A stretch of DNA of 64,000 nucleotides from Psychrobacter sp. I-STPA6b (lineage in GTDB: Bacteria; Pseudomonadota; Gammaproteobacteria; Pseudomonadales; Moraxellaceae), in contig NZ_VEWM01000063.1 of the NCBI RefSeq assembly GCF_020662265.1, positions 124,001-188,000 on the forward strand. The letters are read 5' to 3'. The position numbers and the translations under genes are program-made. Numbering within the stretch: position 1 is the first letter of the stretch; every line of letters starts with the position of its first letter. Below are positions 26,474-36,509 of this stretch, piece by piece. Below the pieces are notes generated by a model. The model worked only from the letters and a program-made list of their open reading frames with translations. It searched no databases and was not told the origin of the DNA.

Positions 26474-29353
26474 ATGCCAAACTCAATCCAACACTCACCA
26501 GCACAAGCCAATCATAATAATACTTTAACTATTGCGGGGGAGGTTTATCACCTTGATGACCATACCCCTATGATGGTGCAGTATCTTACCTTAAAGGCAC
26601 AATATCCTAATGCTTTATTACTGTACCGCATGGGAGACTTTTACGAACTATTTTTTACTGATGCCCAACGTGCTGCTGATATTTTGGACATTACTCTCAC
26701 CAGACGTGGTAAAGATAAATCTGGTAATACCATTGCTATGGCAGGTGTTCCTTATCATGCCGCAGACAGCTATATGGCACGTCTGATTGCTGCTGGTGAG
26801 ACCGTCGTTATCTGCGAACAAGTAGAGGAAGATGATACCAGCAATAATCAAGCCAAAAATAAAAAAGGCATTATGAATCGTGAAGTGGTAAAAACACTCA
26901 CAGCAGGGACACTCACAGACGATGCCCTAATTGCCCCAAATCACACCCCTAGTGTGGTCGCAATCGACATTCAAACAGCCCCTAAAAACAAAGCCAACAC
27001 ATCCGCACAATATCATGCTGGTATCAGCCAGCTAGATATCAATGCTGGTACTATTCGTACCCAAGCCATTGCCAGTCATGATGAACAAACACTGACTCAA
27101 CAGCTATTGAACGTACTGGTACGCTTCGACCCCAGCGAAGTCATCATTTCAGAAAACCTCGATAATCAATGGCAACAATGGCTACACAAAGAGCTGACCT
27201 GCCCCCTGATTCATGTTGCTGCCAGTGACTTTCATCAAGCACATGCAACCCAAACATTATGTACCCAATTTCAAGTACAAATGCTAGAAGGATTAGGCAT
27301 TGCAAACAATCCGTTAATGCAAACTAGCTGTGCTGCTCTAATTCACTATGCTCAACAAACTCAACAACGCCATGTACCACAAGTAAATGAACTGGTGGTT
27401 GAAAATACCCAAGATTACTTAATTATTGACCACATCAGCCAAAAAAATCTGGAATTATTTGATAGTGTCAGCAACACAGGCACAAGCCTAATTTCAGTTA
27501 TCAATCACTGCCAAACCGCCATGGGCAAACGTTTGCTGGTAAATCAACTTAAAAGACCATTGCGTCTATCTCCACATGCCAAAAATACGCCTCTTGATAC
27601 CTTGCAACAACGACTAGATGCCGTTGAATGGCTACATAACCTCAGCACTACTCATCTCACACAATTAGCAGATATACTTTCTGATATTGCCGATATCGAG
27701 CGCATCAGCTCTCGTATTGCTCTTGGCAGTGCTAAACCTAAAGACTTACGCCGTTTACTTGATGCTATTATCTCAGCACAACACCTAACAGATGCCTTTA
27801 TCACAGCAGAGCTTAACCCTCAAGCATCTGGACTATTGCCTCTACTCATACAACAACTACCACCCAACCATCAAACTTGTGACCATATCGCACAGCTTAT
27901 TGATAGTGCCATTATTGAAAACCCTCCAGCGCATATCCGTGATGGTGGCATGATTGCACAGGGGTTTGATACAGAGTTTGACCGTTTAACTCATTTACAT
28001 CACAACATCCAAGATACGCTAGATACTCTCGTAGAATCAGAACGGCAAAAAACGGGACTAACCAGCCTAAAAGTTGGCTACAATAAAGTTAGTGGCTTTT
28101 ACTTTGAGCTTCCTAAAGGTCAAGCAAAACAAGCCCCGCAACACTTTATCCGTCAGCAAACACTAAAAAATAGTGAGCGCTTTATGACAGAAGCACTCAA
28201 AACATTAGAAACAGACTATCTCAATGCACAAACTGATGCACTTGCCCGTGAAAAAGCACTCTATCAAAAGCTGTTACACACCCTAAACGAACATATTAAT
28301 TCACTCCAACGTCTTACCTCTGCACTGGCACAAATTGACGTTTTGGTAAACTGGGGAACACTGGCAAAAAATAATCACTGGCGCCGTCCAACACTGGCAC
28401 CCAATCAAACAGGTATCGCTATAGAAGCTGGCAGACATCTGGTTGTAGAGTCTCGTCTTAACAAACCTAATAACAACTCAACCACCAGCACACATCAATT
28501 TATTGCTAATGATTGTTATATTGGTGACACAACACACCCAGAGCGTCTTCTTATTATTACAGGACCAAACATGGGTGGAAAATCGACTTATATGCGCCAG
28601 ACTGCTCTAATTATTCTACTTGCATGCTGTGGTAGCTTTGTACCTGCTGACCGTGCAGTCATTGGAGATATTGACCGTATTTTTACCCGTATTGGCTCTG
28701 CCGATGACCTCGCTGGTGGTAAATCTACATTTATGGTCGAAATGATAGAAACTGCACAAATTCTTAACCTAGCAACAGATAAATCACTGGTGCTGATGGA
28801 TGAGGTAGGACGTGGTACATCTACCACAGATGGGCTTGCCATCGCTCATGCCTGTGTCGAAAAGCTCTGCCAAATAAAGAGCTTAACATTGTTTGCAACA
28901 CACTACTTTGAACTGACAGAGCTGGCAAAACAACCCGAGTTCCAAGATAAAGTTCGGAATGTTCATGTGGCTGCCAGTGAAGTAGAAGGACAGTTATTAC
29001 TACTGCATAAAATCAACCAAGGAGCTGCTAACTCCAGCTTTGGGCTTCATGTTGCTAAAATGGCAGGCATACCAAATAGTGTCCTAAAGCAAGCTCAAAA
29101 CTATCTAAATAACAACAGCATACAACCTAAAGCCAGCTATGCTAAAAGTGACAAAGCTTATCCCCAAGCTGAAAACACCCAACCACAAATGATAGAAACG
29201 TTACCAGAACACTTTGCTTTTCTGGAGCATAAAACACCAGAGCAAATACAGCAAGCCCTTGCAGTTATCGAAAAGTTGCAAAATCTTGACCCAGATAACT
29301 TAACACCAAAAGCTGCTTTAGAATGGATTTATAGTCTAAAAAATAATGACTGA
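26474..29353 (+). CDS. mutS: DNA mismatch repair protein MutS
   Basis: Recognises mismatches and starts repair with MutL. The N-terminal domain contains [20 protein letters not shown] with the downstream mismatch-reading region GDFYELF; the ATPase domain has Walker A GPNMGGKS at about 697-704, Walker [12 protein letters not shown], and FATHYFEL. At 959 residues it is longer than E. coli MutS (853), partly from inserts with many Gln and Asn residues (for example near residues 125-180) and a longer C-terminus. fdxA follows 76 bases downstream, the usual gammaproteobacterial order. Confidence 0.97.
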   Translation: MPNSIQHSPAQANHNNTLTIAGEVYHLDDHTPMMVQYLTLKAQYPNALLLYRMGDFYELFFTDAQRAADILDITLTRRGKDKSGNTIAMAGVPYHAADSYMARLIAAGETVVICEQVEEDDTSNNQAKNKKGIMNREVVKTLTAGTLTDDALIAPNHTPSVVAIDIQTAPKNKANTSAQYHAGISQLDINAGTIRTQAIASHDEQTLTQQLLNVLVRFDPSEVIISENLDNQWQQWLHKELTCPLIHVAASDFHQAHATQTLCTQFQVQMLEGLGIANNPLMQTSCAALIHYAQQTQQRHVPQVNELVVENTQDYLIIDHISQKNLELFDSVSNTGTSLISVINHCQTAMGKRLLVNQLKRPLRLSPHAKNTPLDTLQQRLDAVEWLHNLSTTHLTQLADILSDIADIERISSRIALGSAKPKDLRRLLDAIISAQHLTDAFITAELNPQASGLLPLLIQQLPPNHQTCDHIAQLIDSAIIENPPAHIRDGGMIAQGFDTEFDRLTHLHHNIQDTLDTLVESERQKTGLTSLKVGYNKVSGFYFELPKGQAKQAPQHFIRQQTLKNSERFMTEALKTLETDYLNAQTDALAREKALYQKLLHTLNEHINSLQRLTSALAQIDVLVNWGTLAKNNHWRRPTLAPNQTGIAIEAGRHLVVESRLNKPNNNSTTSTHQFIANDCYIGDTTHPERLLIITGPNMGGKSTYMRQTALIILLACCGSFVPADRAVIGDIDRIFTRIGSADDLAGGKSTFMVEMIETAQILNLATDKSLVLMDEVGRGTSTTDGLAIAHACVEKLCQIKSLTLFATHYFELTELAKQPEFQDKVRNVHVAASEVEGQLLLLHKINQGAANSSFGLHVAKMAGIPNSVLKQAQNYLNNNSIQPKASYAKSDKAYPQAENTQPQMIETLPEHFAFLEHKTPEQIQQALAVIEKLQNLDPDNLTPKAALEWIYSLKNND

Positions 29354-29429
29354 TGGTAATTTGTGAAAATACGCAGAAGAGAGTAAAATACGCCATTAAT
29401 TCTGAGACTAATAGAAGGTAGCCGTCGCT

Positions 29430-29753
29430 ATGGCCTTTGTTGTTACTGATAATTGCATCCGCTGTAAATATACTGATTGCGTAGAAGTCTGCCCTGTAGA
29501 CTGCTTTTATGAAGGACCCAACTTTTTAGTCATCAACCCTGATGAGTGTATTGACTGTGCACTGTGTGAACCAGAATGCCCTGCCAATGCAATTTTCTCA
29601 GAAGATGAAGTGCCTGCTGGTCAAGAGGCCTTTATTGAGCTAAATGCTGAGCTTGCCGAAGAGTGGCCAAATATTACCGAAATGAAAGATGCCCTACCCG
29701 ACCACAAAGAGTGGGATGGCGTTGAAGGGAAGTTGCAGTATTTGGAGCGTTGA
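29430..29753 (+). CDS. fdxA: Seven-iron ferredoxin FdxA
   Basis: 107-residue ferredoxin with one [3Fe-4S] and one [4Fe-4S] cluster, as in Azotobacter ferredoxin I. Cysteines at 9, 12, 17, 21 and 25 and at 40, 43, 46 and 50 follow the family pattern; the C-terminal extension ([19 protein letters not shown]) is also typical. It sits immediately after mutS, as in pseudomonads. Only 11 bases separate its stop from the stop of the convergent glycosyltransferase, so the glycan cluster abuts the housekeeping genes directly. Confidence 0.95.
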   Translation: MAFVVTDNCIRCKYTDCVEVCPVDCFYEGPNFLVINPDECIDCALCEPECPANAIFSEDEVPAGQEAFIELNAELAEEWPNITEMKDALPDHKEWDGVEGKLQYLER

Positions 29754-29764
29754 GGAGAACTATA

Positions 29765-30991
29765 TTATTTCATACAGATATCTGCCAGCTTCTTTGCAAG
29801 CTGGCTATATTCATAATATTCTAAAGCTAACTTCTTACCATTCCTCCCTAATTGTTCCCGCTCCATACTACTTAAATGATAAAGTTTGATAATGGCTTCT
29901 GTTATTGCGATAGGATTTTCTGGCTCAACTTCATAACCAGCATTAACTTCTGAAATTGGTCTATACTTTCCTGAATCAATCGCATATATGATTGGTTTCG
30001 CAGAATACAGATAATCAAATAACTTATTTAATGAAACACCAAAACCATATAATGGATCTTTTTTCACACCAAGATAGCAAACATCAAATTCAGATAACAT
30101 AGATTGTATCTGATTTTTTGGAATTGTATCAATAAAATAAACATTATTAACTTTGTTTTGTTTACAGTAATTAATTAGACTTTCTTTCTTTTTACCATCA
30201 CCTACTACTACAAAAGCAATATTATTATAGCTTTGTAATTTTTTAGCAGCTTTAATAAAAAAGTCCATTGCATTTGCTAAGCCTAAAGTGCCAGTATAAC
30301 CCACGATGAACTTATCTTTAGGTAACTGCGTAATAGTCTCCTTATCTAATGGCTGTTTATTAGTTACTTCTTGCAAAGAAAATCCATTGGAAATCCAATA
30401 AAATTTTCTTACATTTAAACCATGCTGTTGCATATGTTCAACTGCATATTTTAGATTAGAGACCACAATATCAGCTTTTTTATAGGCTCTACTCTCTATC
30501 CACTGAAGAAATAGTATAAAAGGATGATATTTGCTATAACCACCCAAATGTCTTAAAGTTAATGGCCATATATCTCTCACTTCAAAAACCAATTTACACT
30601 TTAATTTTGTTGCCAAATATTCCGCACCCAAATATCCAACTAAAGTTGGGGATGAGTATAAAATAGTATCTGGTTTTTGAGAAATAACTTTAGTTAGCTG
30701 AGTAAGTTTCCAACAAAAATAAAACCAGTTCAGTATTCGTTTTTTACTATGTGCATGTTGGTAAGTTGATGTACGCACCCATACCATATTAAAACCATAA
30801 GATGAGTCAATCAAAAATTCCTTATCAATCTCAATCGGGTTCCGCAGTAAATGTGTAAAAGAAGCAGATATTAAATATACCTTATATCCTAATTTAGCTA
30901 ATTCTTCAGCAAGATAAAAATGTCTACCACCAAACCCTGTATCAGGTGTAGAGGCATATTGATTCATAATCCAGATCGTTTTTGTCTGCAT
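29765..30991 (-). CDS. GT4-type glycosyltransferase (WbuB-like)
   Basis: Glycosyltransferase with GT-B fold, last gene of the glycan cluster. The N-domain opens TIWIMNQYASTPDTG and has GGRHFYLAEELAKLGYKV; the C-domain has FIVGYTGTLGLANAMDFF, VVVGDGKKK and the nucleotide-sugar-binding stretch GFGVSLNKLFDYLYSAKPI. These features resemble WbuB/fucosaminyltransferase-type GT4 enzymes. I start it at ATG 30991 because the family begins right before the first strand; the frame is open to 31027. Donor and acceptor are unknown. About 90 bases separate it from the amidotransferase gene upstream. Confidence 0.82.
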   Translation of the reverse strand: MQTKTIWIMNQYASTPDTGFGGRHFYLAEELAKLGYKVYLISASFTHLLRNPIEIDKEFLIDSSYGFNMVWVRTSTYQHAHSKKRILNWFYFCWKLTQLTKVISQKPDTILYSSPTLVGYLGAEYLATKLKCKLVFEVRDIWPLTLRHLGGYSKYHPFILFLQWIESRAYKKADIVVSNLKYAVEHMQQHGLNVRKFYWISNGFSLQEVTNKQPLDKETITQLPKDKFIVGYTGTLGLANAMDFFIKAAKKLQSYNNIAFVVVGDGKKKESLINYCKQNKVNNVYFIDTIPKNQIQSMLSEFDVCYLGVKKDPLYGFGVSLNKLFDYLYSAKPIIYAIDSGKYRPISEVNAGYEVEPENPIAITEAIIKLYHLSSMEREQLGRNGKKLALEYYEYSQLAKKLADICMK

Positions 30992-31079
30992 ATCTAATTT
31001 ACTCTCACATTTAACAATGAAGTACAAAACATACTAACACCTGAATCTAAACTTTAACCTATGCTGTCAAATTCGTAAA

Positions 31080-32912
31080 TTAATTCATTTCATATATTTT
31101 TGGTATTTGATTTATAGTATTAATTGTACTTCTAAAATCCATTCCAATCACATCTAAATACCATCTAATATTTTGATATCTTGGCTGATTCTCCTCCAAT
31201 ACAAGACTCAAAGCTTTCTCACGGCTAATTTGCCCTTCCCGAATTTGATTACTTCTAAAAGTATCATGCTCTGTAAAACCAGCCACTGTATAATAAATAT
31301 AGTTATAAAATCCTGATGTACCATCACCAATACGCCAAGTCGTACTGGTATCCACCGCAGTTTCCCAATCATATTCATTAATTAAAAGATCATCTATGAG
31401 ACTTTCATCCCAACGCCAATAATCAAAAATATGATAATAATCTTTTTTCTTAGTAAAACTACGATAATATTCGCCTGTTAATGTATCTAGTAATGAATCA
31501 TTAAAATACCCAATACTTTTTGTCATAGCTAAAAAACGTAGTTTTTGATATTCAACTTGTTTTTGCCAACCATGCATATATACTCGTTTTTCATCAAAGT
31601 CTGGTGGAACACCCAAAAAACCTGCTTTAAAATGTGTAACTTCTAGTGGATTAATACCCCATAAATTTAAAGACACATTAGTTTGTTTTTTTACTGTTTC
31701 AATATGTCTAAAAAAATGTTTATCACCAGCAGTAAGTATACTAACCATACCCAGATTAGGTGCTTTAAGCCATGCAGCTAAATTTCTGGCTATATTTTTT
31801 CGCTTTTTCGCTATATTAGCTGCTACAACAATATTTTCTACTCCAAGTTGAGCACACATACGACTAATATTTCGACGACCTAAGTCTGTAACCATCCCCC
31901 AATCATACGTATAAGCTATTGGTTTTAAATTTAGCTCCTTAACTACTAGGTGTAATCCATAACAGCTATCTCTTCCTCCAGAAAAAGGAACAATGCACTC
32001 TGCTCCTTCTGTCCTTCGATAAGATTGTAGTAGGGTCAAAAGCTGATTTTTTGGTTTTGGCTCATTACGAATTTTATAATTTGTACAATAATTACAGACA
32101 CCTTGCTCATTAAAAGTTATATAAGGCATAGTTTCTGGTAATATACATTTAGTACACCTCTTCAAATTAGGGATATTATACTCTAATAACTTTTGTTCTT
32201 GACTATCTAAATGAATATAGGTTGGCACCAGATTCTTTTTATTTTTATCTAATATATCCAAATCAATACTTATTTTTTCTGTAATAGGTATATCTAATAT
32301 TACTTCTCTATTAATTACTTGTTCTATATTAGCAAATCCGAGCTTTTCTAATACATATTTTTCTGAAGCGAAGCAAAATTTTTGTTTATTTTTAGCAATG
32401 TAGAGACTACCATTATTAGAAAACAATACTAACTTTCCAAGCTTAGGCATCATTACAGCACAAGCGACTACCCCTTTACACTTTGATAATACACTTTCAG
32501 AGAGACCTACTATTGTGCCATTCTTATGGTAATATTGTTCAGCTATTACAGCAATTACTTCTGTATCTATTTGTAAATTTTTAGGTTCTAAAGTTTCTTT
32601 CCATATTTCTTCATCATTAACAATAATTCCATTATGTATTACAATAAAATCATTTCTAATAATAGGTTGGTTATTAATCATACTATTAGTTACTAATCTA
32701 CTATGTCCTAACACAATACTAGAAGAACTATAATCAACTTTTCCCAGTAGTCTCATAATATTAAAATCTGCTCGATTAATATTATACTGCTGTGACTTAA
32801 AAGTTATCAAACCACTTGAATCTCGACCTCTCTGCTGAGAATGTTTAGCTAATAGCATTAAGTCTCTCTTAGAAACTCCTCTTTTATCTAAAACCCCAAA
32901 TATCCCACACAT
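31080..32912 (-). CDS. Fused class II glutaminase and WbpG-type N-acetyl sugar amidotransferase
   Basis: A 610-residue enzyme joining two modules. Residues 1 to about 215 form an Ntn-type class II glutamine amidotransferase: catalytic Cys2 (MCGIFGV), QQRGRDSSG, and HNGIIVNDEEIW. A Cys-rich segment follows (CTKC near 251 and CNYC near 273), then a PP-loop ATPase with SGGRDS at 311-316 and a long C-terminal part (YDWGMVTDLGRRN, TAGDKHFF, LWGINPLEVTHFK) typical of WbpG/PseA sugar amidotransferases. WbpG normally borrows ammonia from a separate HisH-type glutaminase; here a glutaminase is built in. It probably amidates or amidinates the uronic or diamino sugar made by WbpA/B/D/E. Only eight bases separate it from the upstream gene. 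Confidence 0.82.
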   Translation of the reverse strand: MCGIFGVLDKRGVSKRDLMLLAKHSQQRGRDSSGLITFKSQQYNINRADFNIMRLLGKVDYSSSSIVLGHSRLVTNSMINNQPIIRNDFIVIHNGIIVNDEEIWKETLEPKNLQIDTEVIAVIAEQYYHKNGTIVGLSESVLSKCKGVVACAVMMPKLGKLVLFSNNGSLYIAKNKQKFCFASEKYVLEKLGFANIEQVINREVILDIPITEKISIDLDILDKNKKNLVPTYIHLDSQEQKLLEYNIPNLKRCTKCILPETMPYITFNEQGVCNYCTNYKIRNEPKPKNQLLTLLQSYRRTEGAECIVPFSGGRDSCYGLHLVVKELNLKPIAYTYDWGMVTDLGRRNISRMCAQLGVENIVVAANIAKKRKNIARNLAAWLKAPNLGMVSILTAGDKHFFRHIETVKKQTNVSLNLWGINPLEVTHFKAGFLGVPPDFDEKRVYMHGWQKQVEYQKLRFLAMTKSIGYFNDSLLDTLTGEYYRSFTKKKDYYHIFDYWRWDESLIDDLLINEYDWETAVDTSTTWRIGDGTSGFYNYIYYTVAGFTEHDTFRSNQIREGQISREKALSLVLEENQPRYQNIRWYLDVIGMDFRSTINTINQIPKIYEMN

Positions 32913-32920
32913 AAAAAAAC

Positions 32921-34069
32921 CTATATTCCCAGTAAATTATTATACAACTTAATCAATTTCTTTTCTTGAGCTATCCAAGATAATGATTCAAGATCTTTCA
33001 TCTTAAGATTTTTGAATTCTTTATTATCTTTCAAACTTATAATTGCAGACTTAATGCTTTCTTTATTAACTGCACAATAACTGCCCAAGTTATGTCTATC
33101 GATAACTTCAACAATATCTGGAAAATCTGATGCTAATACAGGAATACCTGAAAAGGCATACTCAAAAAGTTTATTTGGCAGACAATAATAATCACTTAGA
33201 GAAACATTCTCGATTAAGCATAATCCAACATCTGCACTCTGAGAAATAAATACAACGTCCTCATGAGGTACAGATTCATGATAATGAATATTATTATGAT
33301 GTTTCTCAGCTTTTTTAACTTGACTAACCATATCACCATAACCCATAAAAACTACATGAAAACCATCATTATCATTAAATTCTTTAAAAACATCTAGAAT
33401 TAAATCAATAGCTCTGCCTTTGCATATTGCTCCTAAATATAGGAATATTAAAGAAGTTTCTTTTATACCAAATTTTTGAGAGAAATAATGATGACCATCC
33501 TTTTTAGTCTCATCAATCAAAATTGGACTATTAAGTATTACTACAGTATCTTTTACTCCAATATATTTGCAATACCATTTTTTAATTGAAGGACTAACCA
33601 CTATAAGGCTATCTACAAATTTCCATAGGAATTTTTCTACTAAAAAAGTCGCTTTACTTAGGAACTTGCTCAAACCATTGCGATTAGACTCTAGTTCGTG
33701 AGCATCATAGACGAGCTTAGCTCCAAATATGAATTTTAATAGAACACCAAGTGGCAATACTAAGGTATCATGACAATGTATTAATTGAGGTTTATATTTC
33801 CTAGTTTTAAATAACATTTTCATAGTAAGTTCCACCATAGAAAAAGAATGTCTAATAAACTTGGGAAATAAAGTGAGCTTTCTTGAAAGCAAGTTAATAC
33901 TGACTATATTAATACCTTCCACTAATTTAGATTGGCTTGATTTATCTCGAGTTACTACACCAACACCATAAATGCTAAAAGATGGATTAAGTCTTGCAAT
34001 CGACTGCATCTCTTTTAGAATACGAGAATCAGATCGAATATCTGTATGTGAAAGATGTAAAATCCTCAT
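32921..34069 (-). CDS. GT4-type glycosyltransferase
   Basis: GT-B fold glycosyltransferase of 382 residues. It opens MRILHLSHTDIRSDSRILKE and contains KLVYDAHELESNR, LIFLYLGAICKGRAID, VVFMGYGD and the C-domain motif DYYCLPNKLFEYAFSGIPVL, where the Glu of the EX7E-like region binds the nucleotide sugar. It belongs to the group of GT4 enzymes that act on lipid-linked oligosaccharides. The gene is AT-rich like its neighbours. The next gene starts eight bases after its stop. Linkage and sugar unknown. Confidence 0.82.
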   Translation of the reverse strand: MRILHLSHTDIRSDSRILKEMQSIARLNPSFSIYGVGVVTRDKSSQSKLVEGINIVSINLLSRKLTLFPKFIRHSFSMVELTMKMLFKTRKYKPQLIHCHDTLVLPLGVLLKFIFGAKLVYDAHELESNRNGLSKFLSKATFLVEKFLWKFVDSLIVVSPSIKKWYCKYIGVKDTVVILNSPILIDETKKDGHHYFSQKFGIKETSLIFLYLGAICKGRAIDLILDVFKEFNDNDGFHVVFMGYGDMVSQVKKAEKHHNNIHYHESVPHEDVVFISQSADVGLCLIENVSLSDYYCLPNKLFEYAFSGIPVLASDFPDIVEVIDRHNLGSYCAVNKESIKSAIISLKDNKEFKNLKMKDLESLSWIAQEKKLIKLYNNLLGI

Positions 34070-34167
34070 ATATTTAAACCTGTATTTTTTCTATATACGA
34101 TAAAAATAGCTAAAAAATTAAGTTTATAGTTAAAAAACATAATAAAATAATTAACTTAATTCAACAC

Positions 34168-35397
34168 CTATAAATCAAATAGCTTTTCAATAAAATTAAT
34201 GTAATTCTTATCTGCATCAAATTTTTCCTTATACTTTTGATAAGAAAAATTTCTAGTCTTTTTATCTTTAAAAAAATTGATCTTAGACAAAGCTAAAGTA
34301 ATTTCTTCGACTGTACATCCCTCAGATAGCAACACTCCATTTTTACCATCTTCGACCATGTCTTTTATCCCTCCTATATCTGGAGCTATGATAGGTATAG
34401 AACAACTCATAGCCTCCATTATTGATACTGGAACACCTTCAGACTCACTAACATTTATAAATACATCAAATCTATGATTTTGATATAACTCATAAACTTG
34501 CTTGTTCTCTAGCATACCTAAAAATTGATAGCTTATATTATCTAACTTATCTAAATTAAGTTCAGCTAAAGATAATAATTCACTCATTAAAGGTCCATCA
34601 CCAATATGAAACCAAGAAATTTCTATATATGGATATTTTTTAGATAGTATGAATAAAGCCTTTATTATTTTATCTACTCGCTTAACAGGTAATAAGTAAG
34701 AACAAGAAACTATACGATATTCTATAGCCTCACTAGGTTGACACTTTATACATTTATCTATAACACCCAACCTTGATAAATATAATTTATCAATAGAGAA
34801 GCCATAAGTCTCAGTTAAATATTCAATTGCCGACTGTGTAATAACAAATACTCTATCAATATTTTCAACAAACTGTCTCTTAAGTGGCATATAATTTAAT
34901 GGAGATCTATTCTCATATAAATCAGCTCTATGTATACGGCTAATTAGTTTAAAATGGTACTTATTCTTCAAACTCTGCAATGCATAGTTTGCTTCTGTAT
35001 TCCAATAAGTATAAACCAAATCTTTTTCAGAAATCTTATATTTCACCCCAAATAAATATCGAAATAGTCTCTTATAATAAATAAAGCTACAAACTGAAGA
35101 TATTATAGATTTAGCTATTTTGAAGTTAAAAAAACCACTCTTAATATTCAACAACTCTTTATAAAAAGCTTTATTTATTAATAGACATGCAATATACTTT
35201 TTAATGTTTTTTCTTTTATTACAAATATGATTATCTAAGACTACACCTTGTGGATAAAATCTAATTTTTTTAGCATTATTCAATGGCAATATAATTAAAT
35301 CTATATTATAAAACTGGCTATAATATAAAACTTCTGTTTCAATAAACTGCTCTCCACCATCGTAAGGATATTTCTCAGTTATTAAAAAAACTCTCAT
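34168..35397 (-). CDS. GT4-type glycosyltransferase
   Basis: 409-residue GT-B glycosyltransferase. N-terminal strand MRVFLITEKYPYDGGEQFIE, then VSCSYLLPVKRVDKIIKAL, WFHIGDGPL and the GT4 donor-site motif SESEGVPVSIMEAMSCSIPI, with the EGxPxxxxEA glutamates intact. Its ATG overlaps the stop of the HprK-like gene (TAATG), indicating translational coupling. Its base composition is very AT-rich, unlike the housekeeping flanks. It probably adds one residue of the cluster's glycan. Confidence 0.85.
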   Translation of the reverse strand: MRVFLITEKYPYDGGEQFIETEVLYYSQFYNIDLIILPLNNAKKIRFYPQGVVLDNHICNKRKNIKKYIACLLINKAFYKELLNIKSGFFNFKIAKSIISSVCSFIYYKRLFRYLFGVKYKISEKDLVYTYWNTEANYALQSLKNKYHFKLISRIHRADLYENRSPLNYMPLKRQFVENIDRVFVITQSAIEYLTETYGFSIDKLYLSRLGVIDKCIKCQPSEAIEYRIVSCSYLLPVKRVDKIIKALFILSKKYPYIEISWFHIGDGPLMSELLSLAELNLDKLDNISYQFLGMLENKQVYELYQNHRFDVFINVSESEGVPVSIMEAMSCSIPIIAPDIGGIKDMVEDGKNGVLLSEGCTVEEITLALSKINFFKDKKTRNFSYQKYKEKFDADKNYINFIEKLFDL

Positions 35398-36509
35398 TAC
35401 ACCAAAATACTCCTCATCTGATTTAAAAAAACACTATGCTCTATATCATATGGGACTTCAACTATATAACACTTAATATTTTTAAAAACACTAAGATAAT
35501 TAGCACTCATATTATTTATAATATCCTGATACTTTAATATAGGATTAAATCCCATTAGTATACAATTATATTCATGCCATTTGATATGCTTAAAAACCTC
35601 TTGATATTCATTCTCAATAACATTTAAAGATAAATTCATAGCCATTTCAGATGATATTTGCCTAAATTTTATTTCTTTAACTTTATTTGTTTTATGAATA
35701 ATATAATAAGCATCTATCTGTTTCTTTTCCGAAGTAACATCGCCATATAATCTGACAGGAGAACATGACCTTCTTACCCTTTGCTTACCCTTCCATGTAC
35801 TCAATGCATACCACTGAACTTTACTCATAATACTACTATTAGATAAAATAATTTCTTTTAAATTTTTATTCCCTTCAATATTATAGGCATATATTTTAGG
35901 GTAAGAAAAGTTAGGATAAACATTAGAGTCTTTATCTATTATGGCAATATCATCAGCTATAAAAGACCAGTCACATGATATACAAAGCATCAATTCCAAA
36001 GAGGTCTTCCCAACTCCTCCTGTTCCACCTATCAACACTGTTCTATTACTTTGTATTGAGTACATTGATGAAGCATGTAATATAGCTATATCTTTAAAGA
36101 AAAAACTAGAAGGCACTATTGCTAACTCATGTAAAATTGTTGCTGAATGCTCCAGGTTATCTCTATATCCCATATTCATAAACTTTCTACGGTAGCTTTT
36201 ACTAGGGTCTATATTTAAAGTAATCTTGATAGTATCTTCTTTACTAAAATTTATAGTATTATCCCCAAACATAGCTATAAACCCATTCTCATATGTAATA
36301 TGGGATTTAGGAGAGATGCTATAAAAATTTTTTTTAAGAATCTCTGTTAGTTTATTTTTTCTTGATTCTCCTATTTCTAAATACACCTCTTCTTTGACTT
36401 CTGAATTTGGTACATTTTTGTATAAATCAATATTACCTTCAATATATTCTTTGAGATTATTACTAGATATCTTAATTTTAAAATTCTTGTCATAGATATA
36501 TTTATTCAC
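35397..36509 (-). CDS. HPr kinase-like P-loop protein in the glycan operon
   Basis: A 370-residue protein, no signal peptide or membrane segment. Residues about 150-185 match the HPr kinase/phosphorylase core: HASSMYS before the nucleotide loop, GTGGVGKTS at 162-170 (counted from the GTG start), and FIADDIAIID behind it, corresponding to HprK's VADD. The flanking regions are not recognisable as HprK domains, and no HPr gene is nearby. I start it at GTG 36509: GGAG lies seven bases upstream and the GTG overlaps the wzx stop (frame open to 36545). It may phosphorylate a sugar, a lipid carrier or a partner protein; this is inference. HprK-related kinases are known from some exopolysaccharide loci. 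Confidence 0.7.
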   Translation of the reverse strand: MNKYIYDKNFKIKISSNNLKEYIEGNIDLYKNVPNSEVKEEVYLEIGESRKNKLTEILKKNFYSISPKSHITYENGFIAMFGDNTINFSKEDTIKITLNIDPSKSYRRKFMNMGYRDNLEHSATILHELAIVPSSFFFKDIAILHASSMYSIQSNRTVLIGGTGGVGKTSLELMLCISCDWSFIADDIAIIDKDSNVYPNFSYPKIYAYNIEGNKNLKEIILSNSSIMSKVQWYALSTWKGKQRVRRSCSPVRLYGDVTSEKKQIDAYYIIHKTNKVKEIKFRQISSEMAMNLSLNVIENEYQEVFKHIKWHEYNCILMGFNPILKYQDIINNMSANYLSVFKNIKCYIVEVPYDIEHSVFLNQMRSILV

